64,000 nt of DNA from Cladorhizidae sp. MBARI D1340-BT2 (GCA_028752905.1 JAQNBH010000014.1:17219250-17283249), one strand, 5' to 3'; positions 1 to 9,635 are shown, counted from the stretch's first letter. Notes: generated by a model not told the origin, from the sequence alone. A program made the numbers and translations.

Positions 1-161
1 ACCTACCTAAGAAACACCGTGGGTCAAGAGAGGCTTAACAACTTCATGGTTTTGCATGCTCATAAGGATATTACTGATAAGCTAGACTTAGCTAGCATTG
101 CAAATGAATTTGTTGGTGACTCTGAACATAGACTTAAAATATTTGGTACTTTTCAATAATT
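1..161 (+). pseudogene. hAT-2 transposase, C-terminal dimerisation fragment (copy 1)
   Basis: The reading frame from base 1 encodes the end of a hAT C-terminal dimerisation domain, with residues such as LNNFMVLHAHKDITDKLDL, and stops at about 159. It is nearly identical to 53423-53581, where the upstream part of the same broken transposase can be seen. Only the tail is in this window copy. The parent frame is fragmented, so this is a relic and not a gene. Confidence 0.75.
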
Positions 162-1083
162 TTTGTTTACATTAGCATAAATAATTATCACATGTAGTCA
201 AACAAAAACAATTTTGTCATTATTTATTACCTGCATGTAGTGGATTACTAAGCTATAAGCTACCTCAGAATCTTGCTATCTCTTAGAAATAGGATAACAT
301 AATTCACAATATAAGTAATTCCAGCTCCTTTGAATAGGCTACTGCTTGGTACATAGCTAGTCAGTCCATAATGATATAAGTACGACTAGACCCTGACCCC
401 CAAGAGGACATATGAGATAGGGTGAACTATCTGAGAATCACAACTATAATTATAGTCTAAACAAAGTCACCATGATCAAATTTTATTAATGAACACAGTG
501 ATTCTTCATGTTGACTAGCCGATTCTGATTGGCCAGGAAATAGTGTTTGATGCATTACTATGGGCTTATACTAGGAGGGAGATCCCTGACACTGCAAAAC
601 AATAAAACAATGTAATGAATATGATAGCACTTCATATTTCCATTTCCTGTTCCTGTAACACACGTTTCCTTGGTACACTATATAGTGGGCATGGTTTCAG
701 TGGGCATGGCTTCAATTGCCTTATCAAATGCAGCCGAGCTTCCTCCTCCCCTGCATTTTGAATCAATAATTATAGTGGTCATTGTCTTCTCCCATTCGGG
801 GCTGTGGTCTTGTGGCTTCCTGTGTGTGGTTGCGGTTATGGCTGGCTGACTGTGCATGTGTCAGATTATCAGGGAGTGGTGGTGTTTTCCCTGACATGTT
901 ATCACTATGTTGCTAGAGTATTGTTACATGCATTTCTCATTATCCAGACCCTTACCTGTAGGGATTTTGAAAGTATAATAAATGATAAAACAATATACTC
1001 GTGGGGAATAATCTGAGTTCGTTGTCTACATCATTGGCTCCTTCTTCCAACCCTTTTTTTGACAAAGCGAATCCAATAGAGTT
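162..1083. other. Duplicated flank between hAT-2 tail and hAT-1; no gene
   Basis: AT-rich DNA that is repeated at 53582-54504. It contains the inverted segment at 383-561. An open frame at 804-1016 recurs almost unchanged at 54225-54437, but it has no recognisable domain, and part of its DNA (about 904-985) recurs near 47615-47700, so I read it as dispersed repeat and not protein. The last five bases, GAGTT, are the target duplication of hAT-1. Confidence 0.6.
383..561. repeat. Micro-inverted segment, orientation 1
   Basis: This segment of about 179 bp is present at 53805-53982 as its reverse complement, while the sequence on both sides (ending TATAAGTA on the left and starting GGGCTTATAC on the right) is collinear in the two copies. 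I see no terminal inverted repeats at the segment ends and no target duplication, so it is not an obvious mobile element. One 2-bp indel separates the two orientations. Confidence 0.9.
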
Positions 1084-1110
1084 CAGGGGCGTAGGAAGAT
1101 GTTTTACATT

Positions 1111-1129
1111 GGGGGGGGGGGGGGGGGGG
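1111..1129. repeat. Poly-G tract, insertion site of element A
   Basis: Nineteen G residues run directly into the TGTTACGG start of the left LTR of element A. The right LTR is also followed by a G run (9978-9984). The element therefore inserted into a G tract inside hAT-1, and its target duplication cannot be read exactly. Copy 2 has 13 G residues at the same place. Confidence 0.85.
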
Positions 1130-1463
1130 TGTTACGGATAACTAGCTCGTTATATCGCTGGAGATAGCAACCCAGTGCAGATGATAGTAGGAATTGATGT
1201 GTCTTCACTGCTTTAACTTACAAGAGGCATTCTGGCCCTGTCCATGAGCTGATTAGGCTGCCAGCCATGAACCCAGGCCAGACTATATAAGGCAATATGC
1301 ATACTAATGATCAGTTCTGTGTCTTGTGCATGATCTATTCTATGGTTAACCTAGTTACATATTAGTGGTCCCTATGCCAGTTCTCAGTTATGACCTTATA
1401 TGGTCTTGTGGGTTTGGTCTTGGTTTGATGTCGGGGGTTCCTTTGGTTGGGGGATCCATGACA
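1130..1463 (-). repeat. Element A copy 1, 3' LTR (334 bp)
   Basis: It begins TGTT and ends GACA, the usual TG...CA termini. It differs from the 5' LTR at 9638-9977 by several substitutions and a short indel near the middle (about 1250). The same two LTRs differ in a similar way in copy 2, so the element was already old when the segment duplicated. Confidence 0.9.
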
Positions 1464-1490
1464 CTCCCCTCCTCTCCCTCCTCCTGTGAA
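1464..1490 (-). other. Element A polypurine tract
   Basis: On the coding strand an almost pure A/G run (GGAGGAGGGAGAGGAGGGGAG at its core, read here as CTCCCCTCC... on the + strand) ends exactly at the LTR. This is the expected primer for plus-strand DNA synthesis. The pol frame appears to run through it. Confidence 0.75.
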
Positions 1491-1571
1491 GTGGGGGTGT
1501 CTTCCTCATCCCAAGCCTGCCGTGACAGTCCGTCTGCATTTGAATGGTGACGACCCGGACGATGCTGTATC

Positions 1572-2714
1572 TCATAATGGTAGGGTTGGAGGAGGAGAGA
1601 CCAGCGGGATAGTCGGCCTCAGGTATCTTTCATTGTGGACAGCAACTGGAGTGCAGTTCACGATGGTGAACTGCACTCCAGTGATGTAGACACTGAAGTG
1701 TCGGACTCCCTCCACCACTGCCAAGCACTCCTTTTCCGTGGCCGCATAGTTTCTCTCCCTTGGTTTCAACTTCCGGGAGTAGTAAGCCACCGGCCTGTCA
1801 CCCAGTGCTGTGTCCATCTGGCTGAGTACTGCACCGATACCTATATCGGAGGCATCGGTCTGGATGACGAAGGGTCTGGAGAAATCAGGTCCCTGCAGTA
1901 CAGGGCTGGATGTGAGGGCATCCTTCAGTGAGTCGAAGGCTCTCTGGTGGATGTTCTCCCAGTGGACCCGGTCCGGCAGGTCCTTCTTGGTAAGGTCCGA
2001 TAGAGGGGCTGCTATGGATGCATAGGATGGGATGAATCTCTGGTAGTATCCCACCATGCCCAAAAAGGAGCGAACATCTTTCTTCCTCTGGGGGATGGCA
2101 AAGTTCCGCACGGCATCTGTCTTGGCCACATCTGGTCTGACACAGCCCCTGCCTACTAAATGGCCTAAGTAGAGGCAGTCAAAAGTGGCTAACTTACATT
2201 TAGATCTTTTCAATGTCAGGCCGGCTTGGTGGATGCGGGAGAGGACGTAGTCGCAGTGCATCAGATGTTGTTCCCAGGTCCTGCTGAAAATGACAACATC
2301 ATCCACGTATGCTGCCACAAACTCCGCTTTCTCCGCAAAGAGCCGGTTCATCATTCTTTGGAACACGGCAGGTGCTCCCACCAATCCAAAGGGCATAACC
2401 TTGAAATGATACTTACCAAAGGGTGTGACAAATGCCGTCTTATCTCTGGAGTCTGCATGGACCGGCACTTGCCAATACCCCTTGGTAAGGTCAAGGGTGG
2501 TGAGGTAGGAGGCTCCCACCAGCCCGTCCATCAGGTCATCAATTCTGGGCATCGGGAAGGGGTCTGGACGGGTCAATGCATTGAGCTTCCGATAGTCAAC
2601 ACAAAGCCGCAGCAACCCGTCCTTCTTAGCCACTAGCACAATTGGGGAGGCCCAGGCACTATCGGAGACTTCAATCAGGTCATCTCGGAGCATCTGCTGT
2701 ACCTCCTGCTTCAC
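1572..2714 (-). pseudogene. Element A copy 1: reverse transcriptase and RNase H
   Basis: An open frame of 380 residues. From the N-terminus it shows RT motifs: SAWASPIVLVAKKDG, LCVDYRKLNALT, the catalytic block AAYVDDVVIFS, and GHLVGRGC at the thumb. RNase H follows, with QTDASDIGIGAVLSQ and the ERNYAATEKECLAVVEG block. It enters as a separate frame because of a run of ten C residues just upstream (about 2739-2748). The RNase H end is broken: past the hairpin at 1645-1682 the open frame is no longer RNase H, and the real C-terminal block, ending with an NADGLSRQ motif, is in another frame behind a TGA. The element places this domain last, next to the LTR. Confidence 0.85.
1645..1682. repeat. 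Perfect 17-bp inverted repeat inside RNase H of element A
   Basis: Arms 1645-1661 and 1666-1682 are exact inverse complements around a 4-base loop. The second arm replaces the place where the conserved catalytic-domain residues after the VQFTIV block would be. The same hairpin is at 55061-55098, so the change predates the segmental duplication. Confidence 0.9.
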
Positions 2715-3121
2715 CAGCTCCAGTCTCTCATGGGGCAGTCTGTAGGGGGGGGGGATGGATTGGGTGCATCACCTGTCTGTATCACTATCTGTGCCTCTGA
2801 TGTGTGGCCAGGGTGGTCTGTGAACACCTCGTGATTTTTCAGCAGCAACATCAGCTCTTCAGTCTGCGAGGGTGTCAGGTCTGGGTTGATGAAAGTGTGT
2901 AGGATGGGGGTGGTTTCGGGCCCGGTGGGTATGTCACAGGCCAGGGAGGTCACATGTTCCTGGCCATTAGCGATCCTTCCCAGCAGGCAGACCGCAGAGG
3001 GGGCCTCCCACCTAGTCAGCATGTTCACATGGAAGGTTCGGAGAGGTCTGCTGCTGGTGTCCATGCGCACATGGTAGGTGGTGGCGGAGAGCTTTTCTGT
3101 TACAGGAAATGGACCTGCCAC
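2711..3121 (-). pseudogene. Element A copy 1: chromodomain-like/linker region between integrase and RT
   Basis: Frame of 136 residues, starting with AGPFPVTEKLSATTYHVRM, typical of the segment after a gypsy integrase core, followed by a linker (PDLTPSQTEELMLLLKNHEV) that normally precedes RT. It is separated from the integrase frame by a 1-base shift near 3115 and from RT by the C-run near 2740. Its place between integrase and RT supports the unusual domain order. Confidence 0.75.
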
Positions 3122-3979
3122 TTTGCCAGCAGCTAGAAGGTAACATGACCAGAACTAGCTCACCCTCTTTGAGATCTCTTTGAGGGGTTTTCTGGTCATA
3201 TCTCTCCTTCATCTTGCCTTTGGCCTTGGATTCGGATTCCGTGGCCTTCTCCCTGGCTGAGTCGAGGTGAGAATAGACAGACTGGAGGTAGGAGAGCACA
3301 CTCTCTAGGCCAGTGCATTCCCAGTCCTGTCTGAGGATGTCTAGTGGGCCTCTGGGTGTTCTGCCATAGAGGAGTTCAAATGGGCAGTAGCCGGTAGACT
3401 CCTGTGGGACTTCTCTGTAAGCAAATAACAGAAATGGAAGGGCTTTGTCCCATTGCCCGTTGAACTCCTCCATGAACTTCCGTAGCATGGCTTTGAGTGT
3501 TCCATTGAACCTCTCTATCAACCCATCTGTCTCGGGATGGTAGGCTGCGGTCCGGATGCCCTTGATGCCAAATAGGCGGTAGAATTCTTTCATGAGGCTA
3601 CTGATGAAGTTGGAGCCCCGATCTGTCAAGATCTCGTCTGGGACGCCCATCCTGGCGAAGATCCCGATCAGTGCCTCTGCCACATCCTGACTGGTGGTGG
3701 TCCTCATGGGAATGGCCTCAGGGAACCGGGTGCCATAGTCGCAGATGGTTAATATATATTTGTGGCCATCTGCCGTCGAGGGAAGGGGTCCAATGAAGTC
3801 CATGGCTATGCGGGAGAAAGGGTTACGCATTATAGGTAAGGGTATGAGAGGTACCTTCCTTATCCGACCAGAGGCAGTCTTCTGGCACACCTGGCACCTG
3901 TTGCACAGTTCAGCCACACATCTTCCCTCATTCCTGACCAGAAGAATCTGTTCATCACCCTGTCTGTCGTCTTTGTCCT
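3012..3979 (-). pseudogene. Element A copy 1: integrase core, cut by element B
   Basis: The frame contains a Cys pair (CNRCQVC), the integrase catalytic core with the first Asp in AMDFIGPLP, the second in LTDRGSNF and the Glu in HPETDGLIERFNG, then the post-core block QESTGYCPFELLYGRTP. The open frame runs on to 4067, but bases after 3979 belong to the LTR of element B. The N-terminal zinc-binding half continues at 7355 on the other side of B. Copy 1 also lacks 10 bp near 3133 that copy 2 keeps, which shifts the frame at the C-terminal end. Confidence 0.85.
3975..3979. repeat. Element B target-site duplication (left), GTCCT
   Basis: GTCCT occurs at 3975-3979 and again at 7350-7354 on either side of element B. 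The uninterrupted site in copy 2 has one GTCCT at 57409-57413. A 5-bp duplication fits LTR-element integration. Confidence 0.95.
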
Positions 3980-4447
3980 TGTTGGGGGTTGTTGCTGACC
4001 TAAGAGAGGGATTCCTCCTTGATGCCCTCCTAAGCTGTGCTGTCCACCCCAAATGGGTTGCTGCCACCAGAGCCTATTGTTGATAGCCTAACTAGCTCTC
4101 ACCAGAGTAGTTTAGGTATTATAAGAAACGAGTAAAGACTTCCAACATGTTCATAGACTCCTTGACCTGGGCTAGCCTGGGCTTAAATACCCTCAGCCAG
4201 CCCCATGAGATGAATGCCATTTATGGGCACATCGATGGGGATGACATAACATTCAACGAATCACACGCATACAACACTCAAGTCATGGGTAAACATACAA
4301 ATACACATACATACACTGACACCTCTATTGTTTGGTTGTCACATTAACAGTTCATAATTAGTCATGTTCTGCCTTGCAAGTGAGCTCCTCCCCTCTATGG
4401 CTTGCAGGCTGCTGCATGCAAGTGCTTGTTGGGTCTTGACCCCAACA
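3980..4447 (-). repeat. Element B 3' LTR (468 bp)
   Basis: It matches 6902-7349 almost base for base. It has 20 extra bases near 4045, flanked by a short CCACC repeat, consistent with slippage. Confidence 0.92.
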
Positions 4448-4466
4448 TCTCCCCCTCCTTTGCCAA
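4448..4466 (-). other. Element B polypurine tract
   Basis: The coding strand reads GGCAAAGGAGGGGGAGA immediately before the LTR start TGTTGG, a classic plus-strand primer. Confidence 0.8.
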
Positions 4467-4538
4467 CGGCGGGGTCTCCAGACCCAGGTCATCTGCATCC
4501 GTCAGGTCCCAGTCCTGTCGAGAAAGACCATCCGCATT

Positions 4539-5300
4539 TTAATGTTGTACTCCTGGGCGATGCGTGATTGAGAAGTCATACACTTGAAGTGCCAGAGCCC
4601 ATCTCATGAGACGTCCATTTAATTTGGACGATGTGAGAAGTGATGTCAGAGCTTGGTGGTCCGTAACAACCTCGAAGTGGTCACCCACTAGGTGTATCGC
4701 GAAGTGGTCAATCGCTTTTAACACTGCCAGACATTCTAGTTCAGTGGCGGCATAGTTCCGCTCGGCTGGTAGTAACTTCCTCGAGAAGTAACCTAATGGT
4801 CGCTGGATCCCGTCTCTCTCTGCTGACAGAACCGCGCCTAGTCCCTTGTAGGAAGCGTCTGTGTGCACAATCAGTTTGTCGCCCACTCGGGGTAACCACA
4901 ACACGTGGGAAGAACACAAGGCATCAATTAAATAATCAAATGCCCCTTGCATAGCCTCATCCCACTCTAGGGTATTGGGAGCCACCTTTCGTAGGGCTTC
5001 GTACAGTGGCCCCACCTTCCCAGCATAGTCTGGGACAAACCTCCGGTAATAGCCGGTGGTACCTAAGAAGGCTCTGAGCCCCTTCTTGTTATGTGGCCTT
5101 CTATATTCCCTGATGGCCTTAACTCTTGCCTCGGGAACCTTGATTTTCCCCAGCCCTACCTCATAGCCGAGGTATGTCAATGCATGGGCACCCCACTCAC
5201 AATTCGCAGGGTTCGCTGTAAGGCCTGCCTGCCTCAAAGCACCTAGCACGGCTCTGAGCTCTCGTAATGGCCCTAGCCTTAGAGGGTACAGGGTCATCAT
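4539..5300 (-). pseudogene. Element B: RT thumb/connection and RNase H
   Basis: A 253-residue frame. It begins to look like pol at GLTANPANCEW and YLGYEVGLGKIKV (RT thumb), then LRAFLGTTGYYRRFVPDYA, then RNase H with VHTDASYKGLGAVLS, YFSRKLLPAERNYAATELEC, VVTDHQALTSLL and ITHRPGVQH. A TAA follows exactly where the NADGLSRQDW motif continues in the same frame, so this is a single nonsense change. No RT active-site block is present. Trans-supplied enzymes would be needed for movement. Confidence 0.85.
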
Positions 5301-6783
5301 TCTCAGGCATTCTACCTGCTAACAATGACCTCGTCACGGGATGGTCTGTGCCCAGTAAAATATCCGGGGCATCCTCCCTCAAGACCATGACTCGAAGGGT
5401 CGTTATTACCCCTTCCACAGCCACTTCCACCTTGGCCTCCCTTAAACGGGTGACGGACATGTCAGCTAAAGTAGCGTGTACTTGGCCACCAGTGTACTGA
5501 TTATCCTGCACAAGCCTCCCAGGTACAGCAGACCTGTTTGCTCCCGTGTCCAAAATAACTGGACACTCAATACCGTTTACCTTGCCCGTTGCCTTAACCT
5601 CTGGCAAACTCTGGTCTGGGGAATTAATCCTCCCTAGTTTCACCCTAGCTTCTGGGCATTCACTTCTGTAGTGACCCGTTTTCTGACAGTTAAAACAAGT
5701 TATTGTGCTCATATCGGGCCTACTAAATCCTTCTGACCTACCTCCCGACCGGCTACCCCTTTGGCTGCCCCATCCCCGCCCAGAAGGCCTGCCACTCCCT
5801 CCGCCTCTACTACTGAGTGACTCACCTTCCCTGTGGGTTTGGTTGGGCTGCTCCTTTGCTCCTCCATTTGATCCTCCTTCTTTGGGGTATCCTCCTTCTT
5901 TGGGGTATCCTCCTTCTCGTCTCCTCCAAGTCGAGTGCTGTGTTGGATTCAGGTCGTTCCTGAGCATTTTCCTCCTCCCGTAGAGATCCTTCGACTCCCA
6001 TAGACGCTTTACCATGTCCACTTGTTGATAGGCTGATTCCGACTTTCCGTTATCCAGTAACATCAGTGTTTCTTCGGAAAGATGTCGGGTGATGAATCCT
6101 CTGAAAATTTCATTCAAGGCTTCCTCCGGTGTTTTTAGTTTAGTTTTTAGCCTGGTCAAGGCCCTCAAGGCCTTCTTCAACAATGGTACTGGTCCTTCTT
6201 CCATGTTAGGCTTAGACAGCCAAAGTACATGCCTGGCTTGTTCTAGCGTAGCTCCCAGTTGGTTGAGCATCGCTGCCTTGAAGTCCGAGTAAGGCATTCC
6301 CGCTTCCGGCGCAATCTCCTGGAACGCCAGTAGTGCCTTTCCTGTCAGCTGCTTCCTGATAATTCCGACCCAATCAACGCTGGGTACCCTGGCCTCGTTC
6401 ATTGCTAGTTCGAAATTGTCCAAGTATGCCTCAGGATCAGTGAGATCGTCCCACGTCTTCACATTTTGACGTGCTGCTTGCCGGTCCTTGTTTAGGTACA
6501 TCTCCTGGTCTAGCTCCAGCCTCTTCATTTCGAATTGGTATCGTTCCGTCTCTTTAGCCTCCCTTTCATTCCGCTCTCTCTCGTCCTTCTCCATCAGGAA
6601 CTTGAGCAACACTGACAAGCCATCTGCTTGCGTTTGTAGTGCTTCGGTAGGTGCGGCCGTTCCCTGCGTGGCCGCCTCACTCTGTAGTCCCGCGTCACCG
6701 ATGATGTCTCCATCCCTGGATCCAACAGTCCTGGCGATGGTGATGGCTGACCGCGTGTTATAAGCTGGTTGACCGTCCGTCAT
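5197..6783 (-). CDS. Element B: gag polyprotein with zinc knuckle and protease
   Basis: A 528-residue frame. The N-terminal third is charged and coiled-coil-like (residues about 60-105, rich in E, R and K). The capsid-like region follows (WDDLTDPEAYLDNFELAM to about 280), then a Gly/Arg/Ser-rich stretch with short KEGGYP repeats, a CCHC knuckle CFNCQKTGHYRSEC, and an aspartic protease with VILDTGANRSAVPG and a LLGTDHP flap-end motif. It is uninterrupted, which suits packaging of a non-autonomous element. The last residues read out of frame into the deleted RT region. Confidence 0.85.
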   Translation of the reverse strand: MTDGQPAYNTRSAITIARTVGSRDGDIIGDAGLQSEAATQGTAAPTEALQTQADGLSVLLKFLMEKDERERNEREAKETERYQFEMKRLELDQEMYLNKDRQAARQNVKTWDDLTDPEAYLDNFELAMNEARVPSVDWVGIIRKQLTGKALLAFQEIAPEAGMPYSDFKAAMLNQLGATLEQARHVLWLSKPNMEEGPVPLLKKALRALTRLKTKLKTPEEALNEIFRGFITRHLSEETLMLLDNGKSESAYQQVDMVKRLWESKDLYGRRKMLRNDLNPTQHSTWRRREGGYPKEGGYPKEGGSNGGAKEQPNQTHREGESLSSRGGGSGRPSGRGWGSQRGSRSGGRSEGFSRPDMSTITCFNCQKTGHYRSECPEARVKLGRINSPDQSLPEVKATGKVNGIECPVILDTGANRSAVPGRLVQDNQYTGGQVHATLADMSVTRLREAKVEVAVEGVITTLRVMVLREDAPDILLGTDHPVTRSLLAGRMPENDDPVPSKARAITRAQSRARCFEAGRPYSEPCEL

Positions 6784-6885
6784 CTGTAGAGTACTTCCAC
6801 AACAAGTTAATACAGAAAATAAAGCTTACTATTGATGTATTTTGGGTAGCGTTGGATGGCGTTGATCACTTTTGCATTCAAGCTG

Positions 6886-6899
6886 CACCGCTGCCACCA
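6886..6899 (-). other. Element B primer-binding site, tRNA-Leu type
   Basis: Two bases inside the 5' LTR the coding strand reads TGGTGGCAGCGGTG. This is complementary to the 3' end of animal tRNA-Leu species whose acceptor ends CACCGCTGCCA plus CCA. Identification of the tRNA is from memory of that family and not from a search. Confidence 0.7.
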
Positions 6900-6901
6900 T
6901 A

Positions 6902-7349
6902 TGTTGGGGGTTGTTGCTGACCTAAGAGAGGGATTCCTCCTTGATGCCCTCCTAAGCTGTGCTGTCCACCAGAGCCTATTGTTGATAGCCTAACTAGCTC
7001 TCACCAGAGTAGTTTAGGTATTATAAGAAACGAGTAAAGACTTCCAACATGTTCATTGACTCCTTGACCTGGGCTAGCCTGGGCTTAAATACCCTCAGCC
7101 AGCCCCATGAGATGAATTCCATTTATGGGCACATCGATGGGGATGACATAACATTCAACGAATCACACGCATACAACACTCAAGTCATGGGTAAACATAC
7201 AAATACACATACATACACTGACACCTCTATTGTTTGGTTGTCACATTAACAGTTCATAATTAGTCATGTTCTGCCTTGCAAGTGAGCTCCTCCCCTCTAT
7301 GGCTTGCAGGCTGCTGCATGCAAGTGCTTGTTGGGTCTTGACCCCAACA
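6902..7349 (-). repeat. Element B 5' LTR (448 bp)
   Basis: It has the same sequence as 3980-4447 apart from a missing 20-bp stretch and a few substitutions. It ends CCCCAACA directly before the right GTCCT target duplication. Confidence 0.92.
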
Positions 7350-7354
7350 GTCCT
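7350..7354. repeat. Element B target-site duplication (right), GTCCT
   Basis: Right partner of 3975-3979. From 7355 element A resumes in the N-terminal zinc-binding part of its integrase. Confidence 0.95.
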
Positions 7355-8464
7355 GCCAAGGTGACCGGCCCAGGGAGGTTGATGAGCTGCCCTTAGAGCT
7401 GTCTCCCTGTATGCACTGGGTAGTACGAGCTGAACCACCATCTCTGCCCGCCTGGCTGGCTTCAACAGGCGGTAGATGAGGTCGTTGACCTTGAAGAATT
7501 TGGAGTCGGGTCTGGTACACTGTTTCCTGATGGCCGCCAGTGAGGGGTCTTTCTGCTGTAAACCTGCAAGCTGGGGTCTGTGTCCATCAAGGGGGAGGGG
7601 TTGACCCCAGATGGCTGCGTGTTTACGTCTCTCCTTCCTTCTATCACTCCTACAGGACTCTGGTCGGGTTATGCGGGGCGGAGAGTTATCCACCAAGGTT
7701 GTTAGCTCCAGGTCCAAGGTTGGCTCTTCTGTCAGTGCTGGAGGATTGGGGGAAATTACAATAGTATCAGAACCACTTGCCTGGTCGTCAGACTCCCCCT
7801 CTGATGCGAAACCGCTGCTGTTGCCATCATCTAAGTCACTGTCACCACCGTGAGACAACTCTGAGGTGGAGTCACTCACGGAAGAGGAGGAGAGCTCGCC
7901 AGACTCCTCTTCACTCTCAGAGGATGGTTCGGGCGTGGCTGAGTCCACAGCCTCTGCATATGAGTTTGGTCTGGCACATAGGCGGTGAGGTCTAGTATGT
8001 CTGGGGGTGGTGAGTTGAGCTGGGAGGAGATCGCACAAACCCGGGAAGTCAGTGCCCAAGAGAGCATCCATCCGGAGCTTGTTATAAACTGCCATCAGGC
8101 AAGTGTGCTGCTTCCCTCCGACCGACACCGTCACTCTGGCTAGGGGTAATCTCTTCACCGCTCCATGGATACCTTCTATCAGCAAGGACTTTCTCGTCAT
8201 ATCCTTGGACTGGACCCATCTGCCATGGATGTGGGAGTGGGTGGAGCCGGTGTCGATGGCGATCTTGTCCACCTGCTGTCCATTGATGCTACCTGGGTGG
8301 AAGATAAGAGGTAATGCATTGGGGGTCATGCCTATCAGGGCGAGCCCCTTCTTTGGGCATTTGATGGCGATGTGGCCATACTCCTGGCAATGGTAGCATC
8401 TAGGTCCGAGAGTAGGGTCGAAGGCAGGTAGACAGTCTTTCCCTCCCTCTTTGGGTCCAGCCAT
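7355..8464 (-). pseudogene. Element A copy 1: zinc knuckle, protease, acidic linker and integrase N-terminus
   Basis: From the N-terminus the frame has a CCHC knuckle (CYHCQEYGHIAIKC), an aspartic protease with IDTGSTHSHIHG and LLGTDFPG, a Ser/Glu/Asp-rich linker of about 80 residues, then a segment ending in RAAHQPPWAGHLGRT, the first His pair of a gypsy integrase HHCC finger. So integrase begins straight after protease and not after RNase H. The open frame continues to 7241 only by reading into the LTR of B. Copy 2 has a stop in the linker (near 57669) that this copy lacks. Confidence 0.85.
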
Positions 8465-9198
8465 CTCATCTGGCTTGGCTGACTCTGGTTTGCTCTGATC
8501 CAGCTTTGGTCTGGGTCGATATCCACCACCTCCCCCTGGACGAAGTTGCTCTGGGCGGGACCATAACCGCCGGGCTTGTAATGGATCTTGAACTCATCTG
8601 CCAGGTTGGCCAGCTCCTTGGGGGTCTTGGGATGTTGGGTACGGACCCAGGTCGCGACATGGTCGGGAATGAGAGAGAGAGCCTCCTCCATGACCATCAA
8701 TCTGCTCACTCCTTGCTTGTCGGTCTGATGCTTGGACCAGCAGGCAAATGTCAGCTCAGCTCGTTTGACCAGGTCGTGGGTAGACTCCTTCGGTAGTAGA
8801 GCCATATTACGCCACTGGACGCGGTAGAAGTCCGTTGTGATGCCATGGTAGTCGACAAGGGTGGTGCGGAGGTGAGCAAAGTCCTTCACCGGACCCTCAG
8901 GCAACCCTCCCAGATAGTTCCTGGAGGCAGGGTCTAGTCTTGGAAGGATAGTGCCGACCCAAAATTCTGGAGGGACGTCGAAGGTGGACATGTGGAGGGA
9001 AAACGAGTCCAGAAAGCCCTCCAACTCCGAGACGTCTGTGAGAGAGGCAAAGACCGGGGCATCCTTGCCTGCTCTCCTCCTGTCACGTTCTTGCTGACGT
9101 ATGTCAGCCTCTTCTCTCTCTAGCCGGCGAGTCTCTGCATCTGCCAGCTTCCTCTCTGCGTCTTCCACGCGTCTGGTCTCCTCCACCTGCTGATTCAT
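8335..9198 (-). pseudogene. Element A copy 1: gag capsid region
   Basis: A 287-residue frame. Residues 1-45 are charged heptad-like (ERKLADAETRRLEREEADI). The middle is a gag capsid with DVSELEGFLDSFSLHM, the SRNYLGGLPEG block and ELTFACWSKHQ, like other gypsy gag proteins. It overlaps the knuckle/protease frame at 8335-8464 and the N-terminal frame at 9104-9198, and joins neither without a shift. Confidence 0.8.
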
Positions 9199-9622
9199 TT
9201 GTTAACCAACGTGTTTCCTCTCGCTGTTGGCGCTCATCCTCTCTCTGTTGCCTCTCCTCTTTATCACGTCTCCTATCTTCCCTCTCATCCTTTCTCCTTC
9301 TGTCGTCCGCCTGGTCTCTCTGCTTCTGCATAAAGGCAAACATTTTCATTAGTTGGTTAATCTGGGAACCACTGTGAGAAGCCTGTGTGTCCATCAGGTC
9401 TTCCTCGGACTCCAGTTCATCTCTGTCCCGAGAAAGCCTGCCGTCATCTGTGTCAGACGGGGTCGGAAAGTGGTCTTCCTTGACCCTTGTTCGGGCAGGT
9501 TCAGGGATCAACGTCCTGCTTCTAGTAGACATGATCAGACCTGCACTAGGGAGAGAGATATGACAACCTGAGGGAGTTAGACAGTGAAGGGAAGCCTGGT
9601 AGTTGGAGTGGATCTGTTTCAA
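9104..9622 (-). pseudogene. Element A copy 1: gag N-terminus
   Basis: A 172-residue frame starting close to the primer site. It has a Ser/Thr-rich start and then a long run of E, R, K and Q (about residues 95-150), probably coiled coil. The shift to the 287-residue frame is near 9200, in both genomic copies, so it is either an old mutation or programmed; mutation is simpler because other breaks exist. Confidence 0.7.
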
Positions 9623-9626
9623 GTCA

Positions 9627-9635
9627 CTGCCACCA
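9627..9635 (-). other. Element A primer-binding site (TGGTGGCAG core)
   Basis: Two bases inside the 5' LTR the coding strand reads TGGTGGCAGTGACTTG. It shares the first nine bases and the 2-base spacer with the primer site of element B, supporting kinship of A and B and a tRNA primer. Beyond the core I cannot match the tRNA with certainty. Confidence 0.6.

Larger units (their letters stand above)
3980..7349 (-). mobile_element. Element B: recent, internally deleted Ty3/gypsy retrotransposon nested in element A
   Basis: A 3370-bp element with TGTTGGGG...CCCCAACA LTRs at 3980-4447 and 6902-7349 and an exact 5-bp target duplication. Coding is on the minus strand: gag, CCHC knuckle and protease, then a jump straight into the RT thumb and RNase H. 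The RT fingers and palm, with the catalytic YxDD block, and the whole integrase are missing. RNase H runs into the polypurine tract with no integrase after it, so the parent probably had integrase upstream of RT, like element A. The LTRs differ by only a few bases plus one 20-bp indel, so insertion is recent. Confidence 0.9.

Noticed and set aside
383..561. Small mobile element flipped in place
   Set aside because: No terminal inverted repeats at the breakpoints and no target duplication, so a plain inversion is simpler.
804..1016. 70-residue protein duplicated at 54225-54437
   Set aside because: Identical because the DNA is duplicated; part of it is a dispersed repeat, and no domain or splice context supports a gene.
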